From: Prochlorococcus marinus str. MIT 9313
Lineage (GTDB): Bacteria > Cyanobacteriota > Cyanobacteriia > PCC-6307 > Cyanobiaceae
DNA length: 64,000 nt
Direction of reading: 5' to 3'
NCBI RefSeq assembly: GCF_000011485.1
Contig: NC_005071.1
Span: 558,001-622,000, forward strand
Both the position numbers and the translations under genes were made by a program. Within the stretch, counting starts at the first letter, position 1, and the number at the start of each line of letters is the position of its first letter. This document shows, one piece after another, positions 16,273 through 25,846 of the stretch. Below the pieces are notes generated by a model that was not told where the DNA came from, ran no database searches, and was given only the letters and a program-made list of their open reading frames with translations.

Positions 16273-17301
16273 GTGATCGAGGCATACAGCAGCCCCCTTC
16301 AGGTGATGTCCCTCAGAGCGAGCCACTTCCCCATGCTGAATGCCAGCGAACACGCTGGTCGGATGCACTGGCTAGAGACCATGCTTTGGCGCGGTTGGCT
16401 GGCAAGAGCTGAACAACAACTTCCAAGCTTGTTTCCAACTAGGCAGCCAAGTTGCCTAGTTGCTCTTGAGCAGAAAAATCTGGTCGGCTTTGTTGTGATT
16501 AGGCCCTACAACCGACGTGGCACGTGCTGGTCAGTGACCTCACCGGAGCTCATAACGTCGCCGCGGCAATGCAGCAACCAAAGCGTGAGCCGTGACCTTT
16601 TAACAAATGCCATCCAGCAAGGCAGTAAGCGGGCACAGAGCTGGATCTTGCGCTGCCCCGCCAATGACACCGATCAGCTGGCACTAGCCAGAGTGCTCGG
16701 CTTTCAACCTCTCAAGCTCTTCCAGTGTTGGACATCACCCTCACTGATGGCCCAGTCGATACCAACTTGGCCAGCTGAGCTCAGCTGGCAACAGCTGAGC
16801 CGTCGAACAGCCTCCTTGCTTTGGCCACTGGAAAAAGCCGGAGGATCTGGCCATCTCCGCCAGATCGTCGATCGACAATGGATCGACCTACTTGACCAAA
16901 ACCAAACGGGCAGTGGCGTGCTGCTTGCCCAGGGCGGCGCAACGAGTACGGCCATTGCAGGTCTGGTTAGCCATCCTGGAACAAACTCAGAAACAGTGCT
17001 TGAACTGATGCGCGATGTCGGTTGGGACCCTCGACTGTCACAAGCTCTGCCAAAAGTTTTAGCTGACCTCACGAGCATGTCCAAAACATTCCGACTGATC
17101 ACCACCAGCGAAGACGAGCCGCTCAATACTCTTCTCGAACAACTTAGATGGAAGCGTGCGGGAGAAGAGTTGCTGCTTGGTCGCAGTCTTTGGCGTCGCC
17201 AGGTAAGTAACAAGTTGCTTCTTGGAGCTCGACCACTGCAATCGATGCTGGGGCGACTGCAACCCCAGCAACCACCTCTGCCTACTCCAATCCTGGGCTG
17301 A
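16273..17301 (+). CDS. GNAT-like acetyltransferase, divergent
   Basis: 342 residues. The first half has GNAT features: SLRASHFPML, then CLVALEQKNLVGFVVIRPY, the typical central strand pair, and ALARVLGFQPLKLFQCW in the place of the acyl-CoA C-terminal strand. The clear R/Q-x-x-G-x-G/A loop is not obvious, so catalysis is uncertain. The second half (WPAELSWQQLSRRTASLLWPL onward) is conserved-looking but unknown. A GTG at 16273 gives this length; an ATG at 16306 (MSLRASHF) is a good alternative start. ruvX begins five bases downstream, so the two are probably co-transcribed. Confidence 0.65.
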   Translation: MIEAYSSPLQVMSLRASHFPMLNASEHAGRMHWLETMLWRGWLARAEQQLPSLFPTRQPSCLVALEQKNLVGFVVIRPYNRRGTCWSVTSPELITSPRQCSNQSVSRDLLTNAIQQGSKRAQSWILRCPANDTDQLALARVLGFQPLKLFQCWTSPSLMAQSIPTWPAELSWQQLSRRTASLLWPLEKAGGSGHLRQIVDRQWIDLLDQNQTGSGVLLAQGGATSTAIAGLVSHPGTNSETVLELMRDVGWDPRLSQALPKVLADLTSMSKTFRLITTSEDEPLNTLLEQLRWKRAGEELLLGRSLWRRQVSNKLLLGARPLQSMLGRLQPQQPPLPTPILG

Positions 17302-17306
17302 CATTA

Positions 17307-17792
17307 ATGACGGCAACAAAACCCAGTCCCAAATCCATGCTTAGTCTGGATTTGGGGAAAAGACGCATCGGCCTAGCAGGATGCGATCCACTTGGAATCA
17401 CGGTGAGTCCTCTACCACCTCTGCAGAGAAAAAGCTTCGAACGAGACCTAAAAGTGTTGCAGTGGCACTGCACTAGTCGCAAAGTAGAAGGCTTGGTCGT
17501 GGGTTTGCCGCTAGATGCCAAAGGTCTGCCCACAGATCAAGCACGACACTATGAGCGTTATGGACAACGCTTGGCGAGAGCTCTCAAGCTGCCTCTCGCT
17601 TTGGTTAATGAACACAGCAGTAGTTGGGCTGCTGCTGAACGCTACAACTTGCAAGGCGATCGAAGTGGCCAGCTTGATAGCGCTGCGGCAGCACTTCTGC
17701 TCGAGCAGTGGTTGCGAGAAGGTCCCGAACTGAAACCGGTCCACGTGGCGGCCCATCCAGTGAGTCAGGTGAACAGCGATAGTGGATCCTGA
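17307..17792 (+). CDS. ruvX: Putative pre-16S rRNA nuclease RuvX/YqgF
   Basis: RNase H-like nuclease that completes the 5' end of 16S rRNA and was once thought to be a Holliday-junction resolvase. It shows the family's LSLDLGKRRIGLAGCDPLG start with the first catalytic aspartate, VEGLVVGLPLDAKG, the VNEHSSSWAA region, and LDSAAAALLLEQWL with the last catalytic aspartate. The length of 161 residues is slightly longer than the bacterial average because of a C-terminal tail. It is preceded by the GNAT-like gene (5 bases) and followed by DUF3727 (20 bases) in one apparent operon. Confidence 0.93.
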   Translation: MTATKPSPKSMLSLDLGKRRIGLAGCDPLGITVSPLPPLQRKSFERDLKVLQWHCTSRKVEGLVVGLPLDAKGLPTDQARHYERYGQRLARALKLPLALVNEHSSSWAAAERYNLQGDRSGQLDSAAAALLLEQWLREGPELKPVHVAAHPVSQVNSDSGS

Positions 17793-17812
17793 GCAAATCA
17801 ACCTCAGCTCCA

Positions 17813-18349
17813 ATGACTGCCCCGGGTCCAAACATCAATGGCGAGGTGCCAACGGTCTTAGTAAGAGATGATGAAGGGCGGGATCTGCTCTGTTTTCTCG
17901 AGCAACTCATTCCCCTTGATGACAAGGATTACGCCCTACTCACACCGGTCGACACCCCCGTCTCCCTCTTCCGCCTCAGCGAAGGCAACGATCCTGAACT
18001 GATCGAAACGATTGCCAGCAGTGAACCAATCCTTTCAGTGGCCGATGTCGTGCTGCAAGAACACGACCTCACTCTTGTTCGTTCAGCTGTAACACTCACT
18101 GTGAACGGTGAACTAGATGAACCCGATCCAGAGGAATTGGAAGATGAGGAAACCGATGACGACTCCGAGACATATGAATTACTCGTTAGTTTTATGGTTC
18201 AAGAGCAGGAGTATGGCCTTTATATCCCTCTGGATCCCTTCTTCGTTGTGGCTCGCATGACCGACGGTCAAGCAAAGCTTGTCGAAGGAGAGGAATTCGA
18301 TCAAGTTCAGCCACGTATTGAAGTCGAGCTCGAAGATAGGGAGCTGTAG
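17813..18349 (+). CDS. DUF3727 family protein
   Basis: 178 residues found in cyanobacteria and plants. It starts with a DUF1292-like strand pattern (TVLVRDDEGRDLLCFLEQLIPLDDKDYALLTPVD) and has a highly acidic middle linker (about residues 100-122, runs of Asp and Glu). It closes with LVSFMVQEQEYGLYIPLDPFFVVARM. No catalytic motif is seen. Position between ruvX and yqeG is conserved in picocyanobacteria as I recall, hinting at RNA, ribosome or stress-related housekeeping, but this is unproven. The ATG at 17813 lies 20 bases after ruvX. Confidence 0.8.
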   Translation: MTAPGPNINGEVPTVLVRDDEGRDLLCFLEQLIPLDDKDYALLTPVDTPVSLFRLSEGNDPELIETIASSEPILSVADVVLQEHDLTLVRSAVTLTVNGELDEPDPEELEDEETDDDSETYELLVSFMVQEQEYGLYIPLDPFFVVARMTDGQAKLVEGEEFDQVQPRIEVELEDREL

Positions 18350-18354
18350 ATCAG

Positions 18355-18864
18355 ATGAGCCAACACTGGCTTCAGCCAAACTGGGCACCCGGCCTGACCC
18401 TCCCCCATCTGCCGATCCAGCACTTGCTGGATCAGGGCCTGCAGGCCCTGATCCTTGACGTTGATCGCACCTTGCTGCCCGGGCGTGAGATTGAATTACC
18501 GCTATCCGTTACAAGCTGGGTTAAGGAGGCCCAACGCCATCTATTACTTCACCTCTTCAGCAACAATCCCTCTCGAAAACGTATCGGTTCGGTAGCTGAG
18601 CAACTAGATCTCACCTTCACCTGCAGTGCAGCGAAACCTCGCAGAGCCCGACTGCGAAAGGTACTCAATCAGATCCAGTGCAAACCTACAGAGATTGCCA
18701 TTGTGGGAGATCGAATCTTCACTGACGTGCTAGCCGGAAACCGTCTTGATCTCTATACCGTTCTAGTTCGACCACTACGCGCCGATGGCTACCCCTGCAA
18801 AAACAACAGAGTTCAGCGTCTTGAACAAAAACTTGCCGCATGGCTAGGGGCCCCACAGACATGA
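18355..18864 (+). CDS. yqeG: YqeG-family HAD phosphatase
   Basis: 169 residues, HAD superfamily subclass IIIA. Motif I is DVDRTLL (Asp35 and Asp37), motif II is in [10 protein letters not shown], the lysine of motif III is in [10 protein letters not shown], and motif IV reads [13 protein letters not shown]. YqeG proteins dephosphorylate phosphatidylglycerol phosphate in plastids (PGPP1-type) or act on unknown substrates; the pgsA gene in the same window makes the former an attractive idea, though it lies 8 kb away. It follows DUF3727 by five bases and overlaps proB by ATGA. Confidence 0.88.
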   Translation: MSQHWLQPNWAPGLTLPHLPIQHLLDQGLQALILDVDRTLLPGREIELPLSVTSWVKEAQRHLLLHLFSNNPSRKRIGSVAEQLDLTFTCSAAKPRRARLRKVLNQIQCKPTEIAIVGDRIFTDVLAGNRLDLYTVLVRPLRADGYPCKNNRVQRLEQKLAAWLGAPQT

Positions 18865-19946
18865 GTCTGTGGGTGGTGAAGGTGGGAACCAGCCTGCTGA
18901 GAGGCAATGAGAAGCAATCCACCGCCGAAGTGATTGAGAGCTACAGCGCCTGCCTTTCAGCAAGCCTCAAGCGGGGGGATCATGTTGTCCTCGTAACAAG
19001 TGGCGCCGTAGGTCTTGGTTGTAATCGTCTAGGGCTAAGCCAACGGCCGGTCGATGTGGTGGCTCTCCAAGGGACGGCGGCGATCGGTCAAGGACAACTC
19101 ATGGCTCTTTATGAGGCTGCCATGAGCCGAAGGGGTCACACCGTGGCTCAGGTATTGCTTACCCGCTCAGATCTTGGCTCCAGGCAGCGATACCGCAATG
19201 CTTCTAGCACCTTGAAGCAATTGCTCGACTGGGGCGTTCTGCCGGTGGTGAATGAGAACGACGCCCTCTCTCCGGAAGAATTGCGATACGGCGACAACGA
19301 CACCCTTTCAGCTCTCGTTGCAACCGCAGTGGAGGCTGATCAGCTCATCATGCTCACCGACGTGGATCGCCTTTATTCCTCAGACCCCCGCATTAATGCC
19401 TCTGCCGAACCGATCTCAGATGTTTACCATCCCCATGAACTGACTGCCCTGGAAGTCGCGGCAGGGGAGGGAGGTGCCTGGGGCACTGGGGGCATGACTA
19501 CAAAACTTGCGGCAGCTCGCATCGCTACCGCAAGTGGCATCACCGTTCTTCTTGCTGATGGCCGCGATCCTCAAGTGCTTGATGGGTTGCTGCAAGGAAG
19601 ACGGAGCGGCACGGTGTTTCATCCTCACCCTCAACCTCTCGGCAATCGCAAGAGCTGGCTGGCCCATGCTCTGAAGCCCTTAGGGACCCTTCAGCTGGAT
19701 GAAGGCGCCTGCGATGCCCTTCAACATCGTGGCGCCTCCCTGCTCTTGGTGGGGGTTAAAGAGGTGGAAGGAAACTTTGAAGCCAACCAGCCGGTAAGAC
19801 TAATTAATCCCGAAGGTAACGAGCTCGCTCGAGGCCTGTGTTCCTTGAGTAGCAAAGAACTGCGCGAGGCCATTGAGACCCAAATGAGCACGAATCGTTC
19901 ACCGGTCGTGGTGCATAGGGACGTGTTGGTTCTCCGCAACGCGTGA
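18861..19946 (+). CDS. proB: Glutamate 5-kinase
   Basis: First enzyme of proline synthesis: phosphorylates glutamate to gamma-glutamyl phosphate. It begins [12 protein letters not shown], the amino-acid kinase nucleotide loop, followed by [10 protein letters not shown], the glutamate-binding [10 protein letters not shown], and [17 protein letters not shown]-terminal PUA domain follows (about residues 270-361, from SGTVFHP through [15 protein letters not shown]). I chose the ATG at 18861, which overlaps the yqeG stop as ATGA; this also places the kinase core right at the N-terminus. The length of 361 residues is normal for the PUA-containing form. Confidence 0.95.
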   Translation: MSLWVVKVGTSLLRGNEKQSTAEVIESYSACLSASLKRGDHVVLVTSGAVGLGCNRLGLSQRPVDVVALQGTAAIGQGQLMALYEAAMSRRGHTVAQVLLTRSDLGSRQRYRNASSTLKQLLDWGVLPVVNENDALSPEELRYGDNDTLSALVATAVEADQLIMLTDVDRLYSSDPRINASAEPISDVYHPHELTALEVAAGEGGAWGTGGMTTKLAAARIATASGITVLLADGRDPQVLDGLLQGRRSGTVFHPHPQPLGNRKSWLAHALKPLGTLQLDEGACDALQHRGASLLLVGVKEVEGNFEANQPVRLINPEGNELARGLCSLSSKELREAIETQMSTNRSPVVVHRDVLVLRNA

Positions 19947-20002
19947 CTTGATTGAACATCACCAACACATCACGCCTACGATCCGCCGAAAAGTGATTTG
20001 AC

Positions 20003-21046
20003 ATGCGCTTCAGCCAGTTGATCGCCTCCCTCCAACAAGGAAGCGCTGGGCTGCAGGACCACCAGCTAGCTGAAGATCCTGAACTGCTTAGCGGCGCATC
20101 TCTCGATCAAGCAAAGGCCAATCAGCTCAGTTTTCTGGAACAGGGCAATGCACTAACCACTCAGCTAAGCCACAGCAAGGTTGGGGCCGTATTGATTCCA
20201 CCTCAGGATGATCTACGTGTCATCGCTGAACAAAGAGGGCTGGCCTTTGCGGTGTTGCGAGATCCTCGCCTGGCATTCGCTGAAGCCTTGGAACAATTGC
20301 ATCCACGCTCGCGGCCCAAGGCAGGTGTTCACCCCACAGCCGTGATCGGAGATCAAGTGCATCTTGGCCAAGGGATCTCAATCGGTGCGCACGTCGTCAT
20401 CGGTGATGGCAGCCGTATCGGTGCCTATAGCGTGGTCCATCCAGGCGTAGTGATTTACGAAGATGTGGTGGTGGGGGAAGCTAATGAACTTCATGCCAAT
20501 GCTGTTCTTCAGCCTGGTTCCAGGCTAGGTCTGAACTGCGTTGTGCACTCCAATGCCGTTGTGGGATCAGAGGGTTTCGGCTTCGTACCTACCGCCAATG
20601 GATGGAGAAAGATGCCCCAAACCGGTTTGGTGGTTCTTGAAGACGGTGTAGAAGTGGGCTGCGGGTCGACCATCGACCGTCCATCGGTGGGTGAGACTCG
20701 CATCGGCGCTGGGACCAAAATTGACAACCTCGTGCAAATCGGCCACGGGGTGGTTACAGGCCAAGGATGTGCCCTTGCCTCACAGGTGGGGATTGCCGGC
20801 GGTGCTCGCCTGGGTGAAGGTGTAATCCTCGCCGGTCAGGTTGGAGTCGCTAATCGCGCTGTAATCGGCGATCGTGCCATCGCTAGCTCGAAGAGCGGTA
20901 TTCATGGCGAAGTTGAAGCGGGGGAAGTTGTCAGCGGCTATCCCGCGATTCCAAATCGCCTCTGGTTGCGCTGTTCCGCCACCTTCAGCAAATTACCGGA
21001 GATGGCCAAAATGTTGAGGAAGCTGACAAGAGATACACCTCAGTAA
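20003..21046 (+). CDS. lpxD: UDP-3-O-acylglucosamine N-acyltransferase
   Basis: Lipid A pathway enzyme that adds the second acyl chain to the glucosamine precursor in the cytoplasm. It is 347 residues. The N-terminal uridine-binding domain has LSFLEQGN and VGAVLIPP. From about residue 105 a left-handed parallel beta-helix of hexapeptide repeats follows ([25 protein letters not shown], written in pieces: [10 protein letters not shown] and [10 protein letters not shown]). The catalytic histidine is in LVQIGHGV. Presence of lpxD shows a lipid A type outer membrane. It lies 56 bases after proB. Confidence 0.93.
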
Positions 21047-21083
21047 CCTCACAGGAGGCACAAGCCATTTTGGAGTTCTCCAC

Positions 21084-22157
21084 ATGCGCCAGCACCGCAT
21101 CGTTCTGCTGCCTGGTGATGGTATCGGTCCTGAAATCACTGCTGTAGCAAAGCTTTTACTTGATGCATTAGGCCACCAACACGGTTTCAAGCTGAATTTC
21201 GAGCAACACCCCATCGGTGGGGTTGCCATAGACGCAAGCGGATCGCCCTTGCCCGCCAGCACCCTTGAGGCATGTCAAGCCAGTGATGCGGTGCTCCTTG
21301 CAGCAATTGGTAGCCCTCGCTTTGACGCCCTGCCCAGGGAGCAACGGCCGGAAACAGGCTTGCTATCCCTTCGGGCAGGACTGAAACTATTTGCGAACCT
21401 CAGGCCGGTGACGATCCTGCCGGCCCTGATCGATGCCAGCAGCCTGAAAGCAAATGTGATCAAAGGCGTTGATCTAATGGTGGTGCGTGAGCTCACAGGT
21501 GGGATTTATTTCGGCCAACCGAAAGGGCGGATTGAGGCCGATGGGGATGAGCGCGCTTTCAACACAATGACCTACTCCAGAACTGAGGTGGATCGAATCG
21601 CCAAGGTCGCTTTCGAGCTCGCCCGCGATCGCAGCGGAAAGCTTTGTTCAGTAGATAAGGCAAACGTGCTTGATGTCAGTCAACTGTGGCGTGATCGTGT
21701 CGATGCTTTGGCTGCCAACTATGGAGATGTAGAGCTCAGCCACATGTATGTGGACAATGCCGCGATGCAATTGGTGCGCAACCCCAGGCAATTTGACGTG
21801 CTGCTTACCGGCAACCTATTCGGAGACATCCTTAGTGACGAAGCAGCGATGCTTACCGGTTCGATTGGCATGCTGCCCTCAGCTTCGCTCGGCAGCGAAG
21901 GACCAGGACTGTTTGAACCGGTGCATGGCTCCGCACCCGATATTGCAGGACAAGACCTGGCCAATCCAATGGCAATGGTGCTTTGCGCAGCAATGATGCT
22001 GAGAATTGGCTTAAAGGAAAACGATGCCGCCAGGGCTCTTGAAGGATCAGTAGAGCGTGTTCTCGCGGCAGGTTTCCGTACAGGTGACCTCATGAGTGAG
22101 GGTTGTACCCAACTGGGCTGCGCAGAGATGGGTGAGCAATTGCTGCAAGCGCTTTAA
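21084..22157 (+). CDS. leuB: 3-isopropylmalate dehydrogenase
   Basis: NAD-dependent oxidative decarboxylase of leucine biosynthesis. The 357-residue chain begins [13 protein letters not shown]. The substrate arginines are in [11 protein letters not shown] and its neighbours, the catalytic Lys and Asp are in [14 protein letters not shown], and [20 protein letters not shown] carries the metal aspartates. [12 protein letters not shown] binds NAD. These features separate it from isocitrate dehydrogenase. A GGAG sequence lies shortly upstream of the ATG. It follows lpxD by 37 bases. Confidence 0.96.
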   Translation: MRQHRIVLLPGDGIGPEITAVAKLLLDALGHQHGFKLNFEQHPIGGVAIDASGSPLPASTLEACQASDAVLLAAIGSPRFDALPREQRPETGLLSLRAGLKLFANLRPVTILPALIDASSLKANVIKGVDLMVVRELTGGIYFGQPKGRIEADGDERAFNTMTYSRTEVDRIAKVAFELARDRSGKLCSVDKANVLDVSQLWRDRVDALAANYGDVELSHMYVDNAAMQLVRNPRQFDVLLTGNLFGDILSDEAAMLTGSIGMLPSASLGSEGPGLFEPVHGSAPDIAGQDLANPMAMVLCAAMMLRIGLKENDAARALEGSVERVLAAGFRTGDLMSEGCTQLGCAEMGEQLLQAL

Positions 22158-22254
22158 AGGATCGAGAACTCTGATAAGCAAATGCTGATGTTGCCAAATT
22201 GAGCTGTTTGCTCCATGACCTGCCAAAATCTCTGGGCCTGTCCTGTCTGCGTCG

Positions 22255-23157
22255 ATGTCGAAGCGTCACCCGGTTGTCGCCGTTACAGGGTCCTCTGGAG
22301 CCGGAACCAGCACCGTAAAGCGGGCCTTCGAACACATTTTTTCCCGAGAGAAAATCACGCCCGCCGTTGTGGAGGGCGATAGCTACCACCGCTTCGAGCG
22401 GATGGCCATGAAGGAAGCCATGGCTGACGCCTTGGCCAAGGGTGAAAACTTCTCCCACTTCGGCCCAGAAGCGAACTTATTCGACAAGCTGGAAGAGCTC
22501 TTCCGCACCTACGGTCAAACAGGGGGTGGCAAGAAGCGTTATTACTTGCATAGCACTGAAGAGGCAGCAGAACATAACAGCCGCCTAGGCACGAAACTTG
22601 ACCCCGGTCAGTTCACCCCTTGGGAGGAAATTCCAACCAACACGGATGTTCTCTTCTATGAAGGACTGCATGGTGGTGTCGTTGGTGATGGCTACGACGT
22701 AGCAGCCTGCGCCGACCTACTGGTTGGGGTGGTACCAATCACCAACCTTGAGTGGATACAAAAAATCCACCGCGACAATGCCGAGCGAGGCTATTCCGCA
22801 GAAGCAATTGTGGATACGATTCTGCGACGCATGCCTGATTACATCAACCACATCTGTCCACAATTCAGCCGTACAGACATCAATTTCCAGAGAGTGCCCA
22901 CTGTGGACACCTCGAACCCATTCATTTGTAGGAACATCCCTACGCCGGATGAAAGCTTTGTGATCATTCACTTCCGCAAAGGTGCTCGCGAAAAATGGGG
23001 CATCGACTTTGGAGATCTGCTCAACATGATTAATGACTCGTTTATGTCGAGTCCGACAAGCATCGTGGTGAACGGAGGCAAGATGGGTTTTGCAATGGAA
23101 TTAATTTTGACCCCGATCATTCATCGCCTGATTGAAGACAAACACAAACTCTCATAA
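22255..23157 (+). CDS. prk: Phosphoribulokinase, proteobacterial (class I) type
   Basis: Calvin-cycle kinase that makes ribulose-1,5-bisphosphate. It begins HPVVAVTGSSGAGTSTVKRAF: the P-loop is GSSGAGTST (residues 12-20). It continues with EGDSYHRF, FSHFGPEAN, LFYEGLHGGVVGD and NLEWIQKIHRD, which match the octameric proteobacterial enzyme (Rhodobacter type) almost motif for motif, not the plant and beta-cyanobacterial type. The thioredoxin-regulated cysteine of the plant-type P-loop is absent; the only cysteines lie later (residues 152, 200, 223 by rough count). Redox control through that P-loop pair is therefore not expected. The length of 300 residues suits class I. It lies 97 bases after leuB. 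Confidence 0.94.
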   Translation: MSKRHPVVAVTGSSGAGTSTVKRAFEHIFSREKITPAVVEGDSYHRFERMAMKEAMADALAKGENFSHFGPEANLFDKLEELFRTYGQTGGGKKRYYLHSTEEAAEHNSRLGTKLDPGQFTPWEEIPTNTDVLFYEGLHGGVVGDGYDVAACADLLVGVVPITNLEWIQKIHRDNAERGYSAEAIVDTILRRMPDYINHICPQFSRTDINFQRVPTVDTSNPFICRNIPTPDESFVIIHFRKGAREKWGIDFGDLLNMINDSFMSSPTSIVVNGGKMGFAMELILTPIIHRLIEDKHKLS

Positions 23158-23210
23158 ACAAAATAATTTAGTTACCTCAAGAAGCAACTATGATGGGATT
23201 ATCTGAGTAA

Positions 23211-23543
23211 TCAGTTAATCCTATTTCTATTTCCAACCTCTCATTTGTAATTGCAACAGCCGCTTCCCGATCAACCGAGGCAGCACGCTGCGATCGGTTC
23301 AACAGCGGCCAACTGATTGAGAAAGCACGACAAATTTATTTCAACTATCTCTCCAACACCATCACTGGTACGGAACCCATTGGTGTTGTTCTGAATGAAA
23401 ACAATGGGAAAGGACGCGTTGTCTTTGATCTTCCGGTTCTGCTTCCAAAAGAAAAATTTCTCAAGCTAGAGCTCCTGCGCACCCTCCCGATGCGCTCCCG
23501 TCAAACCCGTGCAAGAACCATCGCCATCTCTAGGCGCAGCTAA
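23211..23543 (+). CDS. Hypothetical gene without a canonical start codon
   Basis: A 110-codon frame is open from just after a TAA at 23208 to a TAA at 23541-23543. It encodes a coherent protein: STEAARCDRFNSGQLIEKA, IYFNYLSNTITGTEPIGVVL, and a very basic C-terminus (RSRQTRARTIAISRRS). It contains no ATG, GTG or TTG until near its end, so translation must begin at a rare codon (ATT at 23223 or 23229, for instance), or the true start was lost by mutation: an in-frame ATG ATG at 23190 is cut off by the TAA. The stop overlaps the next start as TAATG, typical of coupled genes, which argues that the frame is or recently was translated. The function is unknown; coupling to a prepilin peptidase hints at a type IV pilus or secretion link. 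Confidence 0.5.
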   Translation, partial: SVNPISISNLSFVIATAASRSTEAARCDRFNSGQLIEKARQIYFNYLSNTITGTEPIGVVLNENNGKGRVVFDLPVLLPKEKFLKLELLRTLPMRSRQTRARTIAISRRS

Positions 23544-24355
23544 TGCTCTGGATCTATCTAGCGATCATCGGAGCTTGTATGGGCAGCTTCATCAATGTGA
23601 TGGCTTGGCGGCTTCCACGAAAGGAATCATTGATTTGGCCTGGTAGCCATTGCCCACGTTGTGGATGTGGTGTGCGTTGGCACGACAACATCCCAGTACT
23701 CGCATGGATTCAACTGGGCGGTCGCTGTCGTGATTGCAGAACCACCATTCCAGTGCGTTATCCAGCGGTGGAGAGTCTCAGCGCCGGGCTTTGGGTATCG
23801 GCTGCCTTGGCAGCTCCAACCAGCATGGGCGAGTTGTCTTCCTTGTTCAATCTCTTTGCTGGAGTCGTGCTTGTCAGTGTGCTGTTGCCACTGGTCCTCA
23901 TCGACCTCGATCACATGTGGTTGCCTGAACCACTTTGTCGGGCTGGCCTTTTGTTAGGCCTGGCGTTCACCGCGACAGCGGCAGTTTCACTCGGCTGGAG
24001 TAAGGGATCAACCCTGCTACTCGACCATTTACTAGCAGCAGCAGCAGCCTTAATTGCGATGGAAGGGCTTAGCTTCCTTGCCAAAAAGCTGATTGGTCAG
24101 CCGGCCCTTGGGCTTGGTGATGCCAAATTGGCGGCCATGGCTGGAGCATGGTTAGGACTGAATGGGGTGGCTATGGCCATGACCCTGGCCATCATCAGCG
24201 GCGCAGCGGTTGGTCTCATCGGTCGGCTTGCTGGTCAGCTACAACCTCGCCAGCCTTTTCCCTTCGGGCCTTTCATTGCCTTTGGGGTCTGGGGTGTATG
24301 GCTTTGTGGATCAGATTGGTGGTGGCAACATTGGCTCAACCTAATGGGTCTTTAA
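23543..24355 (+). CDS. pilD: Prepilin peptidase (A24A family)
   Basis: Bifunctional membrane aspartyl protease and N-methyltransferase that processes type IV prepilins or pseudopilins. Two zinc-binding cysteine pairs lie in the first cytoplasmic loop: CPRC at 37-40 and CRDC at 62-65. The two catalytic aspartates are in LIDLDH (about 121-123) and GLGDAKL (about 194). Multiple membrane helices account for the rest, and 270 residues is normal. The start overlaps the stop of the previous frame by one base. No pilin genes are in the window, so the substrates lie elsewhere, probably competence or pilus pseudopilins. Confidence 0.93.
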   Translation: MLWIYLAIIGACMGSFINVMAWRLPRKESLIWPGSHCPRCGCGVRWHDNIPVLAWIQLGGRCRDCRTTIPVRYPAVESLSAGLWVSAALAAPTSMGELSSLFNLFAGVVLVSVLLPLVLIDLDHMWLPEPLCRAGLLLGLAFTATAAVSLGWSKGSTLLLDHLLAAAAALIAMEGLSFLAKKLIGQPALGLGDAKLAAMAGAWLGLNGVAMAMTLAIISGAAVGLIGRLAGQLQPRQPFPFGPFIAFGVWGVWLCGSDWWWQHWLNLMGL

Positions 24356-24542
24356 TAGACCAACTGCTGCTAGAAAAAAATGCCAACTGTCAGTGAATCA
24401 AGCGCGCTTTAGATTTGGATGAATCACCACTTCTTAATTTGCGGTATTGGACATAAGCATGGACACTTGATCCATCCTTATGACTGCCCGAGAAGCCTTG
24501 TGCCAGTTGAGAAGTCACCCGTCCTCACACTGATTTAAAAGG

Positions 24543-25424
24543 ATGAGTTTATTCGACTGGTTTGCTGATCGTCGCAAGGGTCAGTTCGTTGGCAAGGTGA
24601 GCCAGGAAACTGAAGAAAGCGATGGCCTTTGGGTCAAATGCCCCGAATGCGGTCAGGTGGTTTATCGCAAGGATCTTCATGCCAATGCAAGTGTTTGTTC
24701 CAACTGCGGTTACCACCACCGCATCGATAGCGACGAAAGGATCGTCCTGATTGCTGATCAAGGAAGTTTTAAATCACTGGATCGCAACCTCAGCCCTACA
24801 GATCCACTCGGATTTAAAGATCGCCGTGCCTATGCCGATCGACTTAGAGAAAGCCAGGCCTCAACAGGCATGAAGGACGGGGTCGTCACAGGTCTTTGCC
24901 AAGTCGAAGGAATGCCGATGGCCATGGCGGTGATGGATTTCCGCTTCATGGGCGGTTCTATGGGATCAGTTGTTGGCGAAAAGATCACCCGACTGGTGGA
25001 GCGGGCAACAGCCCAAGGTCTACCCCTCTTGATTGTCTGCGCTTCAGGCGGAGCTCGAATGCAAGAAGGTATGCTCAGCCTGATGCAAATGGCCAAGATT
25101 TCCGGTGCTCTTGAACGACATCGAGAGGCTGAATTGCTCTACATGCCACTACTCACTCATCCAACTACCGGTGGTGTGACTGCAAGTTTTGCCATGCTTG
25201 GTGATCTAATTCTGGCGGAACCGAAGGCTCTGATTGGCTTTGCTGGACGCCGGGTCATTGAGCAGACCTTGCGGGAAAAACTACCCGACAATTTTCAGAC
25301 TGCCGAATATCTGCAAGAGCATGGCTTCGTAGACACGATCGTGCCTCGAACGCAACTTCGTAAAACGCTGGCCTCACTCTTGCTGCTGCATGGCTGTAAA
25401 GCGAAAAAGGCCGCGGGTAAATGA
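24543..25424 (+). CDS. accD: Acetyl-CoA carboxylase carboxyltransferase subunit beta
   Basis: Subunit of the heteromeric acetyl-CoA carboxylase that commits carbon to fatty acids. The N-terminal zinc ribbon is CPEC (33-36) and CSNC (52-55). The carboxyltransferase core has [17 protein letters not shown], the oxyanion loop [11 protein letters not shown], and [14 protein letters not shown]. AccA is not adjacent, as is usual in cyanobacteria. The 293-residue length is normal. The gene overlaps the next one by ATGA. Confidence 0.96.
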   Translation: MSLFDWFADRRKGQFVGKVSQETEESDGLWVKCPECGQVVYRKDLHANASVCSNCGYHHRIDSDERIVLIADQGSFKSLDRNLSPTDPLGFKDRRAYADRLRESQASTGMKDGVVTGLCQVEGMPMAMAVMDFRFMGGSMGSVVGEKITRLVERATAQGLPLLIVCASGGARMQEGMLSLMQMAKISGALERHREAELLYMPLLTHPTTGGVTASFAMLGDLILAEPKALIGFAGRRVIEQTLREKLPDNFQTAEYLQEHGFVDTIVPRTQLRKTLASLLLLHGCKAKKAAGK

Positions 25425-25837
25425 GCAAATCTCTATTCCGATTCTGCCTCTGGCTAGGTCAGGGTTTCATGCTCCTGCTGCTAACCCTTTTTATTCCTTA
25501 CGGCTTTCTCGAAGTAGAAATCGCAAGCGCTGGCCCAGTCGAATGGAAGGAAGTCCCCGCTACTGAAGCTGGACAGCAATGGTGGGATATAGGCAGCCTT
25601 CATTACGACAAGGATGGCAATCTCAGCGTGCTTAGTCGCTTTACTCCAGCGCTCAGAGAAGGCGAGAAGCAACAAAATGGCAGCCTCTATTTGATGCATG
25701 TGGATTGCGATCAAAAGCTCTTCAGGGATACCTCGGTGAATGGTTTGCATCGTTTCCGCGCAGAATGGAAACCCTCTGATGGCGATGAGCTCATCGATGC
25801 AGTCATCGATGAGGTTTGCACTGCAGAGGTGACGTAA
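25421..25837 (+). CDS. Exported hypothetical protein, 138 aa
   Basis: A hydrophobic N-terminal helix ([21 protein letters not shown]) is followed by a small mainly beta domain with two cysteines well placed for a disulfide (VDCDQKLF and DEVCTAEV) and several tryptophans (EWKEV, QQWWDIG). It looks like a secreted or membrane-anchored lumenal or periplasmic protein; I recognise no named family. It is translationally coupled to accD (ATGA) and followed nine bases later by an oxidoreductase gene, so the three are probably one transcript. Confidence 0.72.
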   Translation: MSKSLFRFCLWLGQGFMLLLLTLFIPYGFLEVEIASAGPVEWKEVPATEAGQQWWDIGSLHYDKDGNLSVLSRFTPALREGEKQQNGSLYLMHVDCDQKLFRDTSVNGLHRFRAEWKPSDGDELIDAVIDEVCTAEVT

Positions 25838-25846
25838 AAATCAATC

